Assembly (NCBI RefSeq): GCF_000466985.1
Contig: NZ_BATC01000013.1
Span: forward strand, 1 to 54,430
Length of the DNA stretch: 54,430 nt
Reading direction: 5' to 3'
Source: Brevundimonas abyssalis TAR-001
Lineage (GTDB): Bacteria; Pseudomonadota; Alphaproteobacteria; Caulobacterales; Caulobacteraceae
Shown here: one piece after another, positions 10,574 to 19,431 of the stretch
Layout: every line of letters begins with the position of its first letter
How positions within the stretch are numbered: the first letter of the stretch is position 1
Program-made: the position numbers and the translations under genes
Notes under the pieces: generated by a model
The model's database searches: none
What the model was told of the DNA's origin: nothing
The model's input: only the letters and a program-made list of their open reading frames with translations

Positions 10574-11780
10574 TCAGGCCCGGTCGGGCTTGCCGTAGCG
10601 CGCCAGCACCGCATCCGTGTGTTCGCCCAGGGCGGGCGGCGGGCGGTCGCTGACCAGCGGCGCGCCGTCCATGCGGATAGGGCTGGCCACCGTGCGGACG
10701 GGGGCGTTCAGGTCGGGGCGGGTCTGTTCGACGGTCAGGCCCCGCGCCACGGCCTGGGGCTCGGCGAAGACCTGATCCACCGTATTGACGGGACCGCAGG
10801 GCACGCCCGCCTGCTCCAGCCGCTGCATCAGGGCGGCCATGGTCAGGGGCGCGGTCAGGGCCGACAGGATGGGGCCCAGCTGGTCGCGGTTGGCCACACG
10901 TCCGGCATTGGCGGCGAAGCGGTCGTCGGTCCCCAGATCCGGCTCGCCTAAGGCCTGGCACAGGGCGCGGAACTGGCCGTCATTGCCCACGGCGATCACC
11001 ACCCTGCCGTCGCTGCAGGGGAACGGCTGATAGGGCGACAGATTGGGGTGGGCGTTGCCCATGCGGGTGGGGCCGTCCCCGACACGAAATAATTGGTGGC
11101 CTGATTGGCCAGCATGGCCGCCTGCACGTCGAACAGGGCGATGTCGATGTGGCGGCCCTGGCCCGACGCGCGCGCTGCATGCAGGGCGGCGAGGATGGCG
11201 TTGGAGGCATACAGGCCGGTGAACAGGTCAGCCACCGCCACCCCAACCTTCATGGGCTCGGCGCCCGGCGCGCCGTCCGGCTGGCCGGTGACGGACATCA
11301 GCCCGCCCATGGCCTGGATCATGTAGTCATAGCCCGCCTGGCGGCGCGGGGCCCGGTCTGGCCGAAGCCGGTGATGGAGCAATAGACCAGCTTCGGATTG
11401 ACCGCTTTCAGGCTGTCGAAATCGAGGCCGTACTTCTTCAGGCCGCCGGTCTTGAAATTCTCGACCAGAACATCGGCGTCGACGGCCATGCGGCGGATGA
11501 GGTCCGCGCCCTCGGGGCTGGCGATGTCCAGGGCCACCGACTGCTTGCCCCGGTTGGCGCACAGGAAATAGGCGGCGTCGCCGGGCGCGCCGTCGGTGCG
11601 GGTGGTGAAGGGCGGGCCCCAGTGGCGGGTGTCGTCGCCCGCCCCCGGCCGCTCGATCTTGATCACCTCAGCGCCGAGATCGGCCAGCAGCTGCGTGGCC
11701 CAGGGTCCGGCCAGGACACGGGACAGGTCGAGGACTCGAACGCCGGCGAGGGGCGCGGAGGGGGCCATGGGATCGGTCAT
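10574..11780 (-). CDS. CaiB/BaiF (class III) CoA-transferase (two frameshifts)
   Basis: Transfers CoA between carboxylic acids. About 402 residues when rejoined. The N-terminus has [24 protein letters not shown] and [12 protein letters not shown], then [15 protein letters not shown]. The catalytic Asp region of the family would follow LVENFKTGG. The frame breaks near 11345-11354 (before [13 protein letters not shown]) and near 11070 (before [14 protein letters not shown], joined as [12 protein letters not shown] if one C is restored). Both lost bases are in C/G runs. The substrate is not identifiable. Orientation is convergent with the protease. Confidence 0.88.
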
Positions 11781-11819
11781 GACCCCGGTCTAGTCCGCGC
11801 CCGCTGCGGCGTGAAGGGC

Positions 11820-12035
11820 TCAGTCCCTGGGCAGGCTGCCGCCGGCGCCGCGAATTTCGCAGACATAGTCGGTGTTGGGCCGTCCGCTCTGGGTGCCGGC
11901 GGGGGTGAGGATGCCGCCCCGCTCCTGGCAGGACTGGCTGAGGCGGTCCAGTTCGTCGTTATAGCGGTCCCCGCCGGCGCCGGTGGCGCAGGCCGTCAGG
12001 GTGATGGCGGCGAGGGCAAGCAACGCGATGCGCAT
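11820..12035 (-). CDS. small lipoprotein, unknown function
   Basis: 71 residues. I chose ATG 12035 because GGGAGA lies just upstream and the product then starts with a lipoprotein signal: MRIALLALAAITLTAC, with lipobox LTAC and Cys16 as the acylated residue. The mature part is about 55 residues with two further Cys (SQSCQERGG, DYVCEI), which could form a disulfide. I do not recognise a family. It lies between the CoA-transferase and ABC exporter genes, all on the minus strand. Confidence 0.7.
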   Translation of the reverse strand: MRIALLALAAITLTACATGAGGDRYNDELDRLSQSCQERGGILTPAGTQSGRPNTDYVCEIRGAGGSLPRD

Positions 12036-12126
12036 GTCAGTCTCCCGAGATTGTTCATACGGCTCAAACACGTCGCGGAAGCGGCGGTTCATCCGGAGCC
12101 CATGATACCATGTTCCGCGCGCCGGC

Positions 12127-13967
12127 TCACCGGGTCCGGAACTGCAGATCCGCCAGCCGGGCGTACAGGCCCCGTTGGGCCATCAGCTCGGCATGGGTCC
12201 CCTCCTCCACCACCTTGCCCCCGTCCATGACCACGATGCGGTCCGCGCGCAGGACCGTGGCCAAGCGGTGGGCGATGACCAGGGTGGTGCGGCCCTCCAT
12301 GGCCTGATCGAGGGCGGCCTGGACCAGACGTTCGTTCTCGGCGTCCAGGGCGCTGGTGGCCTCGTCCAGCAGCAGGATAGGGGCGTTCCGGACCAGCGCG
12401 CGGGCGATGGCCAGACGCTGGCGCTGGCCGCCGGACAGGGAACGGCCGCGCTCGCCCAGCGGCGTGTCGAAGCCCTCCGGCAAGGCGTCCAGGAAGGTCA
12501 GGGCCTGGGCCCGCTCGGCGGCGTCGCGGGCCTCCTCAAGGCGCACGTCCTCGCGGCCGAAGCGGATGTTCTCGATCGCCGATTCCGAGAACAGCGGGGC
12601 TTCCTGGGAGACCCAGGCGAAGCGCTCGCGCACGGCGCCGGGATCGGCCTCGCGCACATCAACCCCGTCGACCCGCACGGTCCCGGTCTGGGGATCGTAG
12701 AACCGCAGCAGCAGGCGGAACACCGTGGACTTGCCGGCGCCCGAGGGGCCCACCAGGGCCACGGTCTCGCCGGGGCGCACCGTCAGGTCGAAGCCTTCCA
12801 GGGCCGGCAGATCCGGCCGTCCCGGATAGGCGAAGGACACGCCGCTCATGGAGACCTCGCCGCGCGGCGGGTCGGGCAGGGGCGAGGGGTGGGGCGGCGT
12901 GGCGATGGAGGGCTCGGCCTTCATCAGCTCGTCGATGCGGTCCATGGCCCCGGCGGCCTTCTGAACGTCGCCCCAGCTCTCGCCCAGGGCGCCGACGGCC
13001 CCGGCGGCGAACACCGACAGCAGGACGAACTGCAACAGCGCGCCGGGCGTCATAACCCCCGCCACCACGTCGCGCGCGCCGAGCCAGAGGACCAGGCTGA
13101 CGCCGCCAAACATGACCACGATGACCAGGGCCGTCATCCAGGCGCGGGCGTTCATGCGCCGCAGGGAGGCGGCGAAGGCGGATTCCACGGCGCGATCGAA
13201 GCGGGCGCGGGCTGACGCCTCGCGGCCGAACGCCTGGACCGTCTCGATGGCGTCGACGCTCTCGCCCGCGAAGCCCACGGCGCCGGCGAACCGGTCCTGG
13301 GACTCCACGGTCAGGGCCCGGACCTTGCGGCCGAACAGGAACAGCGGGCCGAGCAGCAACGGCGTGATCAGCATGACCATGCCGGTCAGCTTGGGACTGA
13401 CGATGAGCAGCAGGATGGTCGCCCCGATCAGGGTCAGCACGTTCCTGAGCGCATAGGAGACCGAGGTGGTCAGAAGCGAGTCCACCATCTGGATGTCGGT
13501 GGTCAGGCGCGACAGCACCTCGCCGGTGCGCATGTGGGTGAAGAAGGCGGGATCCAGCCTCAGGATGCGGCCGAACAGGGCCTGGCGCAGGTCGCGATCA
13601 TGCGCTCGCCGGTCTTGGTGACGTAGAAATAGCGCAGGGCCGTGGCCAGCCCCAGACCCACCGCATTGGCGCCCAGCACCAGGAACCAGACGTCCAGGTC
13701 CGCGCCGCCCTGGGCGAAGCCGTTGTCGATGGCCCCCCGCGCGGTGATGGTCAGGCCGAGCGAGGCCATGGTGGACACCGCCAGCCAGAATCCGGCGATC
13801 AGGGCGCTGCCCTTGTGGCGCACCAGGAACGGCAGAAGCCGCCCCAGGGGACGAACGTCGCGCCGCCGTCCGCGTCGTTCGGCGGCCTCGGTCATGGATT
13901 CGGCCAGGACCGCGCCTGGGCTGGGACGGTCGAGGTCGGCGCGGGATGGCGGCGGCGTGGCGGTCAT
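12127..13967 (-). CDS. ABC exporter, fused membrane and ATPase domains (one frameshift)
   Basis: ABCB/MsbA-type half-transporter of about 613 residues. The N-terminal membrane domain starts after a short Pro-rich tail (RLLPFLVRHKGSALIAGFWL). The ATPase domain has Walker A GPSGAGKST, signature LSGGQRQRL, Walker B ILLLDEATSAL and switch His in VIAHRLATV. The frame breaks near 13595 between GERMIA and DLRQALFGRIL; one C restores it. The start ATG 13967 gives MTATPPPSRADL. The family exports lipids, drugs or peptides; the substrate is unknown. It is divergent from rpmE. Confidence 0.9.
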
Positions 13968-14017
13968 GGCCGCGCCTCTTGCCTCATAAGGCCCATGGGT
14001 GTAAACGCCGCCCCTCT

Positions 14018-14050
14018 CCCGCCGGGGCTTCCGGCGGGTTTCCATTTTTT
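14018..14050 (+). promoter_or_regulatory. hairpin plus T-tract in the rpmE upstream region
   Basis: CCCGCCGG (14018-14025) and CCGGCGGG (14031-14038) form a perfect 8-bp stem with a five-base loop. TTTCCATTTTTT follows (14039-14050). On the plus strand this has the form of an intrinsic terminator, yet no plus-strand gene precedes it: the upstream gene runs the other way. It ends 64 bases before rpmE. It could be a leader attenuator for rpmE if transcription starts before it, or chance. Confidence 0.5.
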
Positions 14051-14114
14051 GCGCGCGGACGGTCGGTATCGTCCCGACCCAGTCACGGGGCGCTAATCAG
14101 GACACGCCGGACCG

Positions 14115-14339
14115 ATGAAAAAGGACACCCATCCCGACTATCACTTCATCACCGTGGTGATGACCGACGGGACCACCTACCAGACGCGCTCGACCTACGG
14201 CAAGGAAGGCGCGACCCTGAACCTGGACATCGATCCGTCCACCCACCCGGCCTGGACCGGCGGCAACCAGACCCTGCTGGACCGCGGCGGCCGCGTGTCG
14301 CGCTTCACCAACAAGTACGGCGGCTTCCTCAAGAAGTAA
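14115..14339 (+). CDS. rpmE: 50S ribosomal protein L31
   Basis: 74 residues: [19 protein letters not shown], then a TYQTRSTYG segment, HPAWTGG and [14 protein letters not shown]. It is the alphaproteobacterial L31 form without the zinc-binding Cys residues. It bridges ribosomal subunits at the central protuberance. A strong terminator follows at 14375-14402, so rpmE is probably monocistronic. Confidence 0.97.
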   Translation: MKKDTHPDYHFITVVMTDGTTYQTRSTYGKEGATLNLDIDPSTHPAWTGGNQTLLDRGGRVSRFTNKYGGFLKK

Positions 14340-14374
14340 GGCGCGGCCTTCGGGCCACAGCCGCGACCAACAAG

Positions 14375-14402
14375 AGCGCCGGTCAGCCGACCGGCGCTTT
14401 TT
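14375..14402 (+). terminator. intrinsic terminator of rpmE
   Basis: AGCGCCGGTC (14375-14384) pairs perfectly with GACCGGCGCT (14389-14398) around AGCC; five T run from 14398 to 14402. It lies 36 bases after the rpmE stop. Confidence 0.92.
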
Positions 14403-14487
14403 GTTTGGCCGGAACGCCGGTAAGCTTGGGGTGTTGGAATAAATGGGGGCGTCCCGGCGGACGGCGCCGGACTGGACTGGGCTCTTG

Positions 14488-16089
14488 ATGGTTATGAATC
14501 GACGGCAATTGACCCTGGCGGCGGCCGCCTCGGCCCTGGCTTCGGCCGTTCAGGCCCAGACGCCCTATACGAGCCAGCCGGGCGTGACGGTTGAGCCTCA
14601 GCCGCCGCGCGACCCCGCGGCGCGCGCCTTCTATGACAGCTTCAACAGCCAGCTGACCCGCGCCCCCGCCGCGCTTCAGCCGGAACTGCGCCGGCTTTAC
14701 GAGATGGCCGGCTGGCGGCCGATCTGGACGGCGCCCCGCCTGCGCACCCTGGGTCAGGTGGCCGAGCGGTCCGAGCGTCACGGCCTGTCCGGCGCGGACC
14801 ATTTCGACTTCGCCGGTCTGGCCTCCGATCCGGCCAGCGCCGATATCCGCACCTCGATCGCAGCGCTCGGATACGCCCGGGTTCTGGCCGAAGGCGCGGT
14901 GCGCCCCGAGACGGTCGAGAACCTCTGGGAGATGCAGAAGAACCGGGTCGATCTGGCCGCAGGCCTGCACGACGCCGTGTCGCGGGACCGGCTTCTGGAC
15001 TGGTTCGAGGCCCTGGCCCCCACCGACATCGGCTACACCAATCTGTCGGCGGGCTATGTGCGCTATCGCCGCCTGATCCGCGAAACCGGCGGCTGGCCGG
15101 CGTTCGCACAAGGAGGCACCATCGAACCGGGCGCCTCGGACCGGCGCATCCCGGCCCTGCGCGCCCGGCTTGTGGCCGAGGGCGACCTGACCGAGGGGCA
15201 GGGACGCACCCTGGCCCTGAACGGCGACGTCTACGGCCCCGAACTGGAGGAGGCGGTGCGCGGCTTCCAGCTGCGGCATGGCCTGGGCGTGGACGGGCGC
15301 ATCGGCCCGGCGACCCAGCGCTCCCTGTCGGCCTCGGCCGAGGACCGGGCCCGCCAGATCGCCCTGAACCTGGAGCGCCGCCGCTGGCTCAAGCGCGAAC
15401 TGTCGCCCGAGCGCATCGAGGTGAACACCGCGGCCGCCATCATGGTCTACTGGAAGGACGACCGTCCGGTGCACTCCAACCGGGTCGTGGTCGGCACCGC
15501 CAACAACCAGACGCCCAGCCTGGAGAAGCCCTTCGCCTCGGTGGTGGCCAATCCGCCCTGGTATGTGCCGGCCTCCATCGCCAGGAACGAAATCCTGCCC
15601 CGCGGCCCGGCCTATCTGGCGTCCCAGAACATGTACATCGCCCCGGCGGGCAATGTGGTCCAGCGCGCCGGGCCCAACGCGGCCCTGGGCTATGTGAAGT
15701 TCGAGCTGCGCGACAGCCACGCCATCTTCCTGCACGACACCCCGTCCAAGGCCGCCTTCAACAGCGCCTTCCGCCATCGCAGCCACGGCTGCGTGCGGGT
15801 CCAGAATGCGGTGGATTTCGCGCGGCTTCTGCTGGCGCCGGATCCCTCGCGCCTGTCGCAGTTCGACACGGCACTGGACAGCCGCCGCACCCAGCGGGTG
15901 GAGACGGGCCGCGAGATCAGCGTGCGCCTGCTGTACTGGACCGCCTTCGTGGACGGGCAGGGCCGGGTGGCGTTCCGCGAGGACGTCTACAACCGCGACG
16001 CCCGTCTGGCCGAGGCCCTGGGCATCCACCTCAGCCTGCCGCAGCCGGTCTCCGCCGCCCAGCCGGATGAAGAGGACGTGGGTCCGTAA
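14488..16089 (+). CDS. L,D-transpeptidase of the YcbB type
   Basis: Periplasmic enzyme forming 3-3 peptidoglycan crosslinks or anchoring proteins. About 533 residues from ATG 14488 (14494 also possible); these starts place a signal peptide at once (MNRRQLTLAAAASALASA, cleaved near VQAQ). A scaffold domain with the segment YEMAGWRPIW comes first, as in YcbB-like proteins. A peptidoglycan-binding repeat follows (EEAVRGFQLRHGLGVDGRIG). The YkuD catalytic domain carries HRSHGCVRV, with the nucleophilic Cys. The C-terminus is acidic. It is convergent with rcdA across nine bases. Confidence 0.92.
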   Translation: MVMNRRQLTLAAAASALASAVQAQTPYTSQPGVTVEPQPPRDPAARAFYDSFNSQLTRAPAALQPELRRLYEMAGWRPIWTAPRLRTLGQVAERSERHGLSGADHFDFAGLASDPASADIRTSIAALGYARVLAEGAVRPETVENLWEMQKNRVDLAAGLHDAVSRDRLLDWFEALAPTDIGYTNLSAGYVRYRRLIRETGGWPAFAQGGTIEPGASDRRIPALRARLVAEGDLTEGQGRTLALNGDVYGPELEEAVRGFQLRHGLGVDGRIGPATQRSLSASAEDRARQIALNLERRRWLKRELSPERIEVNTAAAIMVYWKDDRPVHSNRVVVGTANNQTPSLEKPFASVVANPPWYVPASIARNEILPRGPAYLASQNMYIAPAGNVVQRAGPNAALGYVKFELRDSHAIFLHDTPSKAAFNSAFRHRSHGCVRVQNAVDFARLLLAPDPSRLSQFDTALDSRRTQRVETGREISVRLLYWTAFVDGQGRVAFREDVYNRDARLAEALGIHLSLPQPVSAAQPDEEDVGP

Positions 16090-16098
16090 GACCGGGGT

Positions 16099-16617
16099 TC
16101 AGCCGCCGAAGGCTGCGGCCAGCCGGTCGATCTGGCTCTGGACGGGATTGGGGCCGGCGGTGACGGCGTCTTCGCCGTACATGCGCCGGTCCAGATACAG
16201 CACCCGGTCGTACAGCTTCTCGGACCGGACCAGATACTCCACCAGGGCGATGGGCAGCTCCGCGTGGGTGGGGGTGCTCTCGATCCTGCGCTCGGCCAGC
16301 CGGTGCCGGCGCTCGCCCGCCGCCTGGGGCGTCATGTCGCCCTCGCGCACCGCCCGCTGGACCAGCAGCCAGGACGCGACCTGCATCAGACGCGTGGTCA
16401 GCTTCATGCTCTCGGCCGCATAGGCCAGAGCCGCCGCGCGGGACAGGAGCTTGGATTCACGCCGCCCGTCCCCATCCAGATAGGCGGCGGTGTCCTCCAC
16501 CAGCTCCATGCCTTCCTGGAAGGTGCGGTCGAACAGCTCCGAGCGCGAAAAATCGCCCCCGGATCCGCCCTGTACGGCGACGCCCGTCATGGAGTCCTCG
16601 GCGGTCAACTCAGACAT
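16099..16617 (-). CDS. rcdA: RcdA, regulator of CtrA degradation (DUF1465)
   Basis: 172 residues from ATG 16617 (MSELTAEDSM). The helical core (FDRTFQEGMELVEDTAAYLDG, split before RRESKLLSRAAALAYAAESM) and the conserved LTTRLMQVASWLLVQRAV are characteristic of DUF1465, the family that contains Caulobacter RcdA. There, RcdA works with CpdR and PopA as a ClpXP adaptor that promotes CtrA proteolysis at the swarmer-to-stalked transition. That role here is by homology. The disordered C-terminal tail used for substrate docking is short (NPVQSQIDRLAAAFGG). The gene is on the opposite strand from the L,D-transpeptidase gene. Confidence 0.86.
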   Translation of the reverse strand: MSELTAEDSMTGVAVQGGSGGDFSRSELFDRTFQEGMELVEDTAAYLDGDGRRESKLLSRAAALAYAAESMKLTTRLMQVASWLLVQRAVREGDMTPQAAGERRHRLAERRIESTPTHAELPIALVEYLVRSEKLYDRVLYLDRRMYGEDAVTAGPNPVQSQIDRLAAAFGG

Positions 16618-16719
16618 GCACAATTCCCGGACGGCGCCCGATTACGGCGCCCATGCTGGCGCCCTCATGGCCTGCTTTGCAACCCATGTGCCAATAAAGC
16701 CCACACAGGCGGTCCGATT

Positions 16720-16926
16720 TCAGGATTTGAAGCTGAACAGGGCGTCGGCGGCGCTCTTTTGCGACTGCTTGCCTTCGCGCGCCCGCTCACAGCGTGCGAT
16801 CTCGACTTTCAGCCCCTCGATGCGCTCATCGAGCTCCTCGACGGAATAGAGGTCCAGGTCCTCGCGGCCCAGGGCGGCCACAGCCGCGCCACGGGCCGGC
16901 CGGGGGTCCAGATCATCGAAAACCAT
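16720..16926 (-). CDS. DUF1192 family small protein
   Basis: 68 residues starting MVFDDLDPRPARG, with the family hallmark LYSVEELDERIEGLKVEI and a coiled-coil-like charged helix. Function unknown. It is divergent from the quinone oxidoreductase gene with 79 bases between starts, an arrangement I associate with this family in alphaproteobacteria. The 102 bases separating it from rcdA show no clear signal. Confidence 0.85.
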   Translation of the reverse strand: MVFDDLDPRPARGAAVAALGREDLDLYSVEELDERIEGLKVEIARCERAREGKQSQKSAADALFSFKS

Positions 16927-17005
16927 CGCCGTCTCCCTCGCCTTGCGCTCATCCCCTGACCCCCTATGAAAGCGCCGGGGCGCTCGGGATTGCAAGGGAG
17001 CATGC

Positions 17006-17977
17006 ATGCGCGTGATCGAGATCAGGGGCGGCGCGGGCGAGGCCGAAGCGCTGGTCGTCGGCGAGCGGCCGACGCCCGAACCGGGGCCGGGACAGGTCCG
17101 GATCCGTGTGCGGGCGGCCGGGGTGAACCGTCCCGACATCCTGCAGCGCAAGGGTCTGTATCCGCCGCCCGAGGGCGCGTCCGACATCCTCGGGCTGGAA
17201 GTCGCCGGCGAGATCGAGGCCGTGGGGGCGGATGTGACCCGCTGGCGGCCCGGCGACCGGGTCTGCGCCCTTCTGGGCGGCGGCGGCTATGCGGACCATG
17301 CGGTGGTCGATGCGCGCCATGTGCTGCCCGTTCCGGCGGGTCTGGATTTCATCCAGGCCGCGGCCCTGCCCGAAACCGCCTTCACCGTCTTCACCAATGT
17401 GTTCGAGGACGGACGCCTGACGGCGGGCGAGACCCTGCTGGTGCACGGCGCCACCTCGGGCATCGGGGTCATGGCGATCCAGGCGGCCCGGGCGGCGGGC
17501 GCGCGGGTCATCGCCACCTCGCGCGGCGCCGACAAGGCGAGGGCGTCCCGGGATCTGGGCGCCGATGTCTCCATCGACGCCTCGGACGGCCGGTTCCTCG
17601 AGGCGGTCCAGGAGGCGGGCGGGGCGGACGTGGTGCTGGACATGGTGGGCGCCGCCTATGCGGAGCAGAACCTGAAGGCGCTGAAGCCGGGCGGCCGCTG
17701 GGTGGTCATCGCCTTCCAGTCGGGGAATCTGGCCCAGGTGGACCTGTCCCGCCTGATGCGGAGCCGTCTGACCCTGACCGGGTCCACGCTCAGGGCGCGC
17801 GCCGCGGACGAGAAGGCCCGCCTGGCCGAGGCGGTCGAGGCCACGCTCTGGCCGTGGGTCGCGGACGGGCGGATCAAGCCGATCGTGGACAGGGTCTTTC
17901 CGCTGGAGGAGGCGGCGGCGGCGCACCGGCGCCTGGAGTCCGGCTCGCACACCGGCAAGGTGGTTCTGACGACCTGA
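17006..17977 (+). CDS. NAD(P)H quinone oxidoreductase (zinc-free MDR family)
   Basis: 323 residues. Medium-chain reductase fold: N-terminal GroES-like domain (GQVRIRVRAAGVNRPDILQRKG, split before LYPPP; then LGLEVAGEIEAVG) and a Rossmann domain with the nucleotide motif HGATSGIGVMAIQ. The GVNRPD and PETAFTVFTNVF segments fit the PIG3/quinone oxidoreductase branch. No catalytic zinc ligands are seen. It likely reduces quinones or enals with NADPH; the exact substrate is unknown. The gene is unbroken. Confidence 0.9.
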   Translation: MRVIEIRGGAGEAEALVVGERPTPEPGPGQVRIRVRAAGVNRPDILQRKGLYPPPEGASDILGLEVAGEIEAVGADVTRWRPGDRVCALLGGGGYADHAVVDARHVLPVPAGLDFIQAAALPETAFTVFTNVFEDGRLTAGETLLVHGATSGIGVMAIQAARAAGARVIATSRGADKARASRDLGADVSIDASDGRFLEAVQEAGGADVVLDMVGAAYAEQNLKALKPGGRWVVIAFQSGNLAQVDLSRLMRSRLTLTGSTLRARAADEKARLAEAVEATLWPWVADGRIKPIVDRVFPLEEAAAAHRRLESGSHTGKVVLTT

Positions 17978-17981
17978 CGGC

Positions 17982-18616
17982 CTAGAATTCCCACCAGCTT
18001 TCGCCGGGGTCCTGCTCGCCCGGCTCGGCGTACTGCTGGCCCCAGGTCATCATCATCAGCAGGCGGTGGCTGCGGATCGTGTACTGGCCGATCATGGGGG
18101 CCACGGCGGCGATGGGGGCCCCGTCCTCGGCTCGGTAGACGAAGCCGGAGAACTCCGCCACGCCGGTGCGGTCCCGGCGGCTGTAGAGCGACAGCTCCGG
18201 GAAGGACACCACCCGGTAGTCGGACAGGGGCACGCTCATGGCCGGAACGCCCAGAAGCCGCCGCATCTGCTCCAGCGACAGTGCGCCGGCGCGGATCTCG
18301 AAGATCACATCGGCCTGGTCGCGGTTGCGGGCCAGGGCGTAGCCGGCCTCCGACAGGGCGGCGCGAATGGCGCTGACGGCGTAGGGGGCCGCCTCGGCGC
18401 GGAAATAGGTTTCGTCCACGAACACCACGGCGCGTCGGGGATCGGCAGTGTCAGATTGTCCACCGCCCGGTCCGTCGCCCGCGCCACCAGAAGCTGCTCG
18501 GTCGCCGTGCGCGAGGGATTGGTCTCGGTGGTGGAGGCGCAGGCGGCCGTCAGCGCCGCCCCGAGGACGGCGGCGAGGATCGGCGCTGTGCGGTTGGGGA
18601 GGACCGTTCGCGTCAT
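17982..18616 (-). CDS. DUF4136-like lipoprotein (one frameshift)
   Basis: About 211 residues when rejoined. ATG 18616 gives MTRTVLPNRTAPILAAVLG and then a lipobox ending in TAAC. The mature part contains VVFVDETYFRAEA, ALSEAGYALARNRDQADVIFEI and SELSLYSRRDR-like segments, resembling the DUF4136 family (outer-membrane or periplasmic lipoproteins of unknown function). The frame breaks near 18430: LTLPIPDA is followed by AVVFVDE only if one G is restored. It is the last gene of a minus-strand set with gloA and the zinc-finger gene. Confidence 0.68.
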
Positions 18617-18629
18617 TGCGGGCAGGGTA

Positions 18630-19070
18630 TCACCAGCTGCCCGTATTGGACATGGAGGCCCACGGTTCGGCTGGGGCGAGGGGTTCGCCCTCCTGCAGCA
18701 GCTCGATGGAGATGCCGTCCGGGGAGCGGACGAAGGCCATGTTGCCGTCGCGCGGGGGGCGATTGATGACGACGCCGCCGTCCATGAGCCGCCGGCAGGC
18801 CGCATAGACGTCGTCGACCTTGTAGGCCAGGTGGCCGAAATTGCGGCCGCCGGCGTACTCCTCGGGATCCCAGTTGAACGTCAGCTCCAGTTCGGGCGCG
18901 CGTTCGGCGGCCGAGCGCGTCTTGTCCCTGGGTGCGGACAGGAACACCAGGGTGAAGCGGCCCTTCTCATTGTCCATGCGTCGCACCTCCTCGAGGCCCA
19001 GCAGGTCGCAGTAGAAGCGCAGCGAGGCGTCGAGATCCTTCACCCGGACCATGGTGTGCAGATAGCGCAT
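18630..19070 (-). CDS. gloA: lactoylglutathione lyase (glyoxalase I)
   Basis: 146 residues, VOC fold. Converts the methylglyoxal-glutathione hemithioacetal to lactoylglutathione. MRYLHTMVRVKDLDASLRFY starts the first beta-alpha module with the metal His (LHTMVRV). ELTFNWD carries the Glu, NFGHLAYKVDD the second His and GISIELLQ the final Glu. It starts two bases after the zinc-finger gene stop and lies 14 bases before the lipoprotein start, so an operon is likely. Confidence 0.92.
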   Translation of the reverse strand: MRYLHTMVRVKDLDASLRFYCDLLGLEEVRRMDNEKGRFTLVFLSAPRDKTRSAAERAPELELTFNWDPEEYAGGRNFGHLAYKVDDVYAACRRLMDGGVVINRPPRDGNMAFVRSPDGISIELLQEGEPLAPAEPWASMSNTGSW

Positions 19071-19072
19071 GC

Positions 19073-19324
19073 TCAGTGCGCCTCGTCGTGGCGCGGCGCC
19101 GGATCCAGATATTCGTTCTCAGGCGCCGGATGGGCGCTGAGCACGAAGCGGCGGTCGCAATAGCCGCATTCCACGAAGTTTTCGTCGCCCATGTCCATAT
19201 AGACCAGCGGGTGGCCGAGCGCCCCGCCCCCGCCGTCACAGGCCACGCGCCTGGTGCTGACCACGATCTGTTCGGGCGGCGGAACGGCGATGTCGGGGTG
19301 GCGCGGGGGCATAATCGGGCTCAT
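19073..19324 (-). CDS. CHCC-type zinc-finger protein (NDUFS6-like)
   Basis: 83 residues ending ...APRHDEAH. Zinc ligands fit the zf-CHCC family: Cys in RRVACDGGGGALGHP with its His, then the pair in ECGYCDRRF. The family is the bacterial counterpart of the complex I accessory subunit NDUFS6; a direct role in complex I here is inference. It is the first gene of the zf-gloA-lipoprotein set, with a promoter candidate at 19352-19380. Confidence 0.85.
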   Translation of the reverse strand: MSPIMPPRHPDIAVPPPEQIVVSTRRVACDGGGGALGHPLVYMDMGDENFVECGYCDRRFVLSAHPAPENEYLDPAPRHDEAH

Positions 19325-19351
19325 GACCTTGGCGTGGGGAGGAAGGCGGCA

Positions 19352-19380
19352 TACCTACGGCCCACGCCTTAAGCCGTCAA
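19352..19380 (-). promoter_or_regulatory. candidate promoter of the zinc-finger/gloA operon
   Basis: Read on the minus strand: TTGACG (19380-19375), 17 bases, then TAGGTA (19357-19352). TTGACG is the preferred Caulobacter housekeeping -35; the -10 is weak. It lies 28 bases upstream of the start at 19324. The 107-base gap also holds the upstream region of the divergent ABC ATPase gene. Confidence 0.4.
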
Positions 19381-19431
19381 TTTTACGCGAACGCTAACGA
19401 TTTCCCTCTCGCGACCGAGCCGACACCGCCC

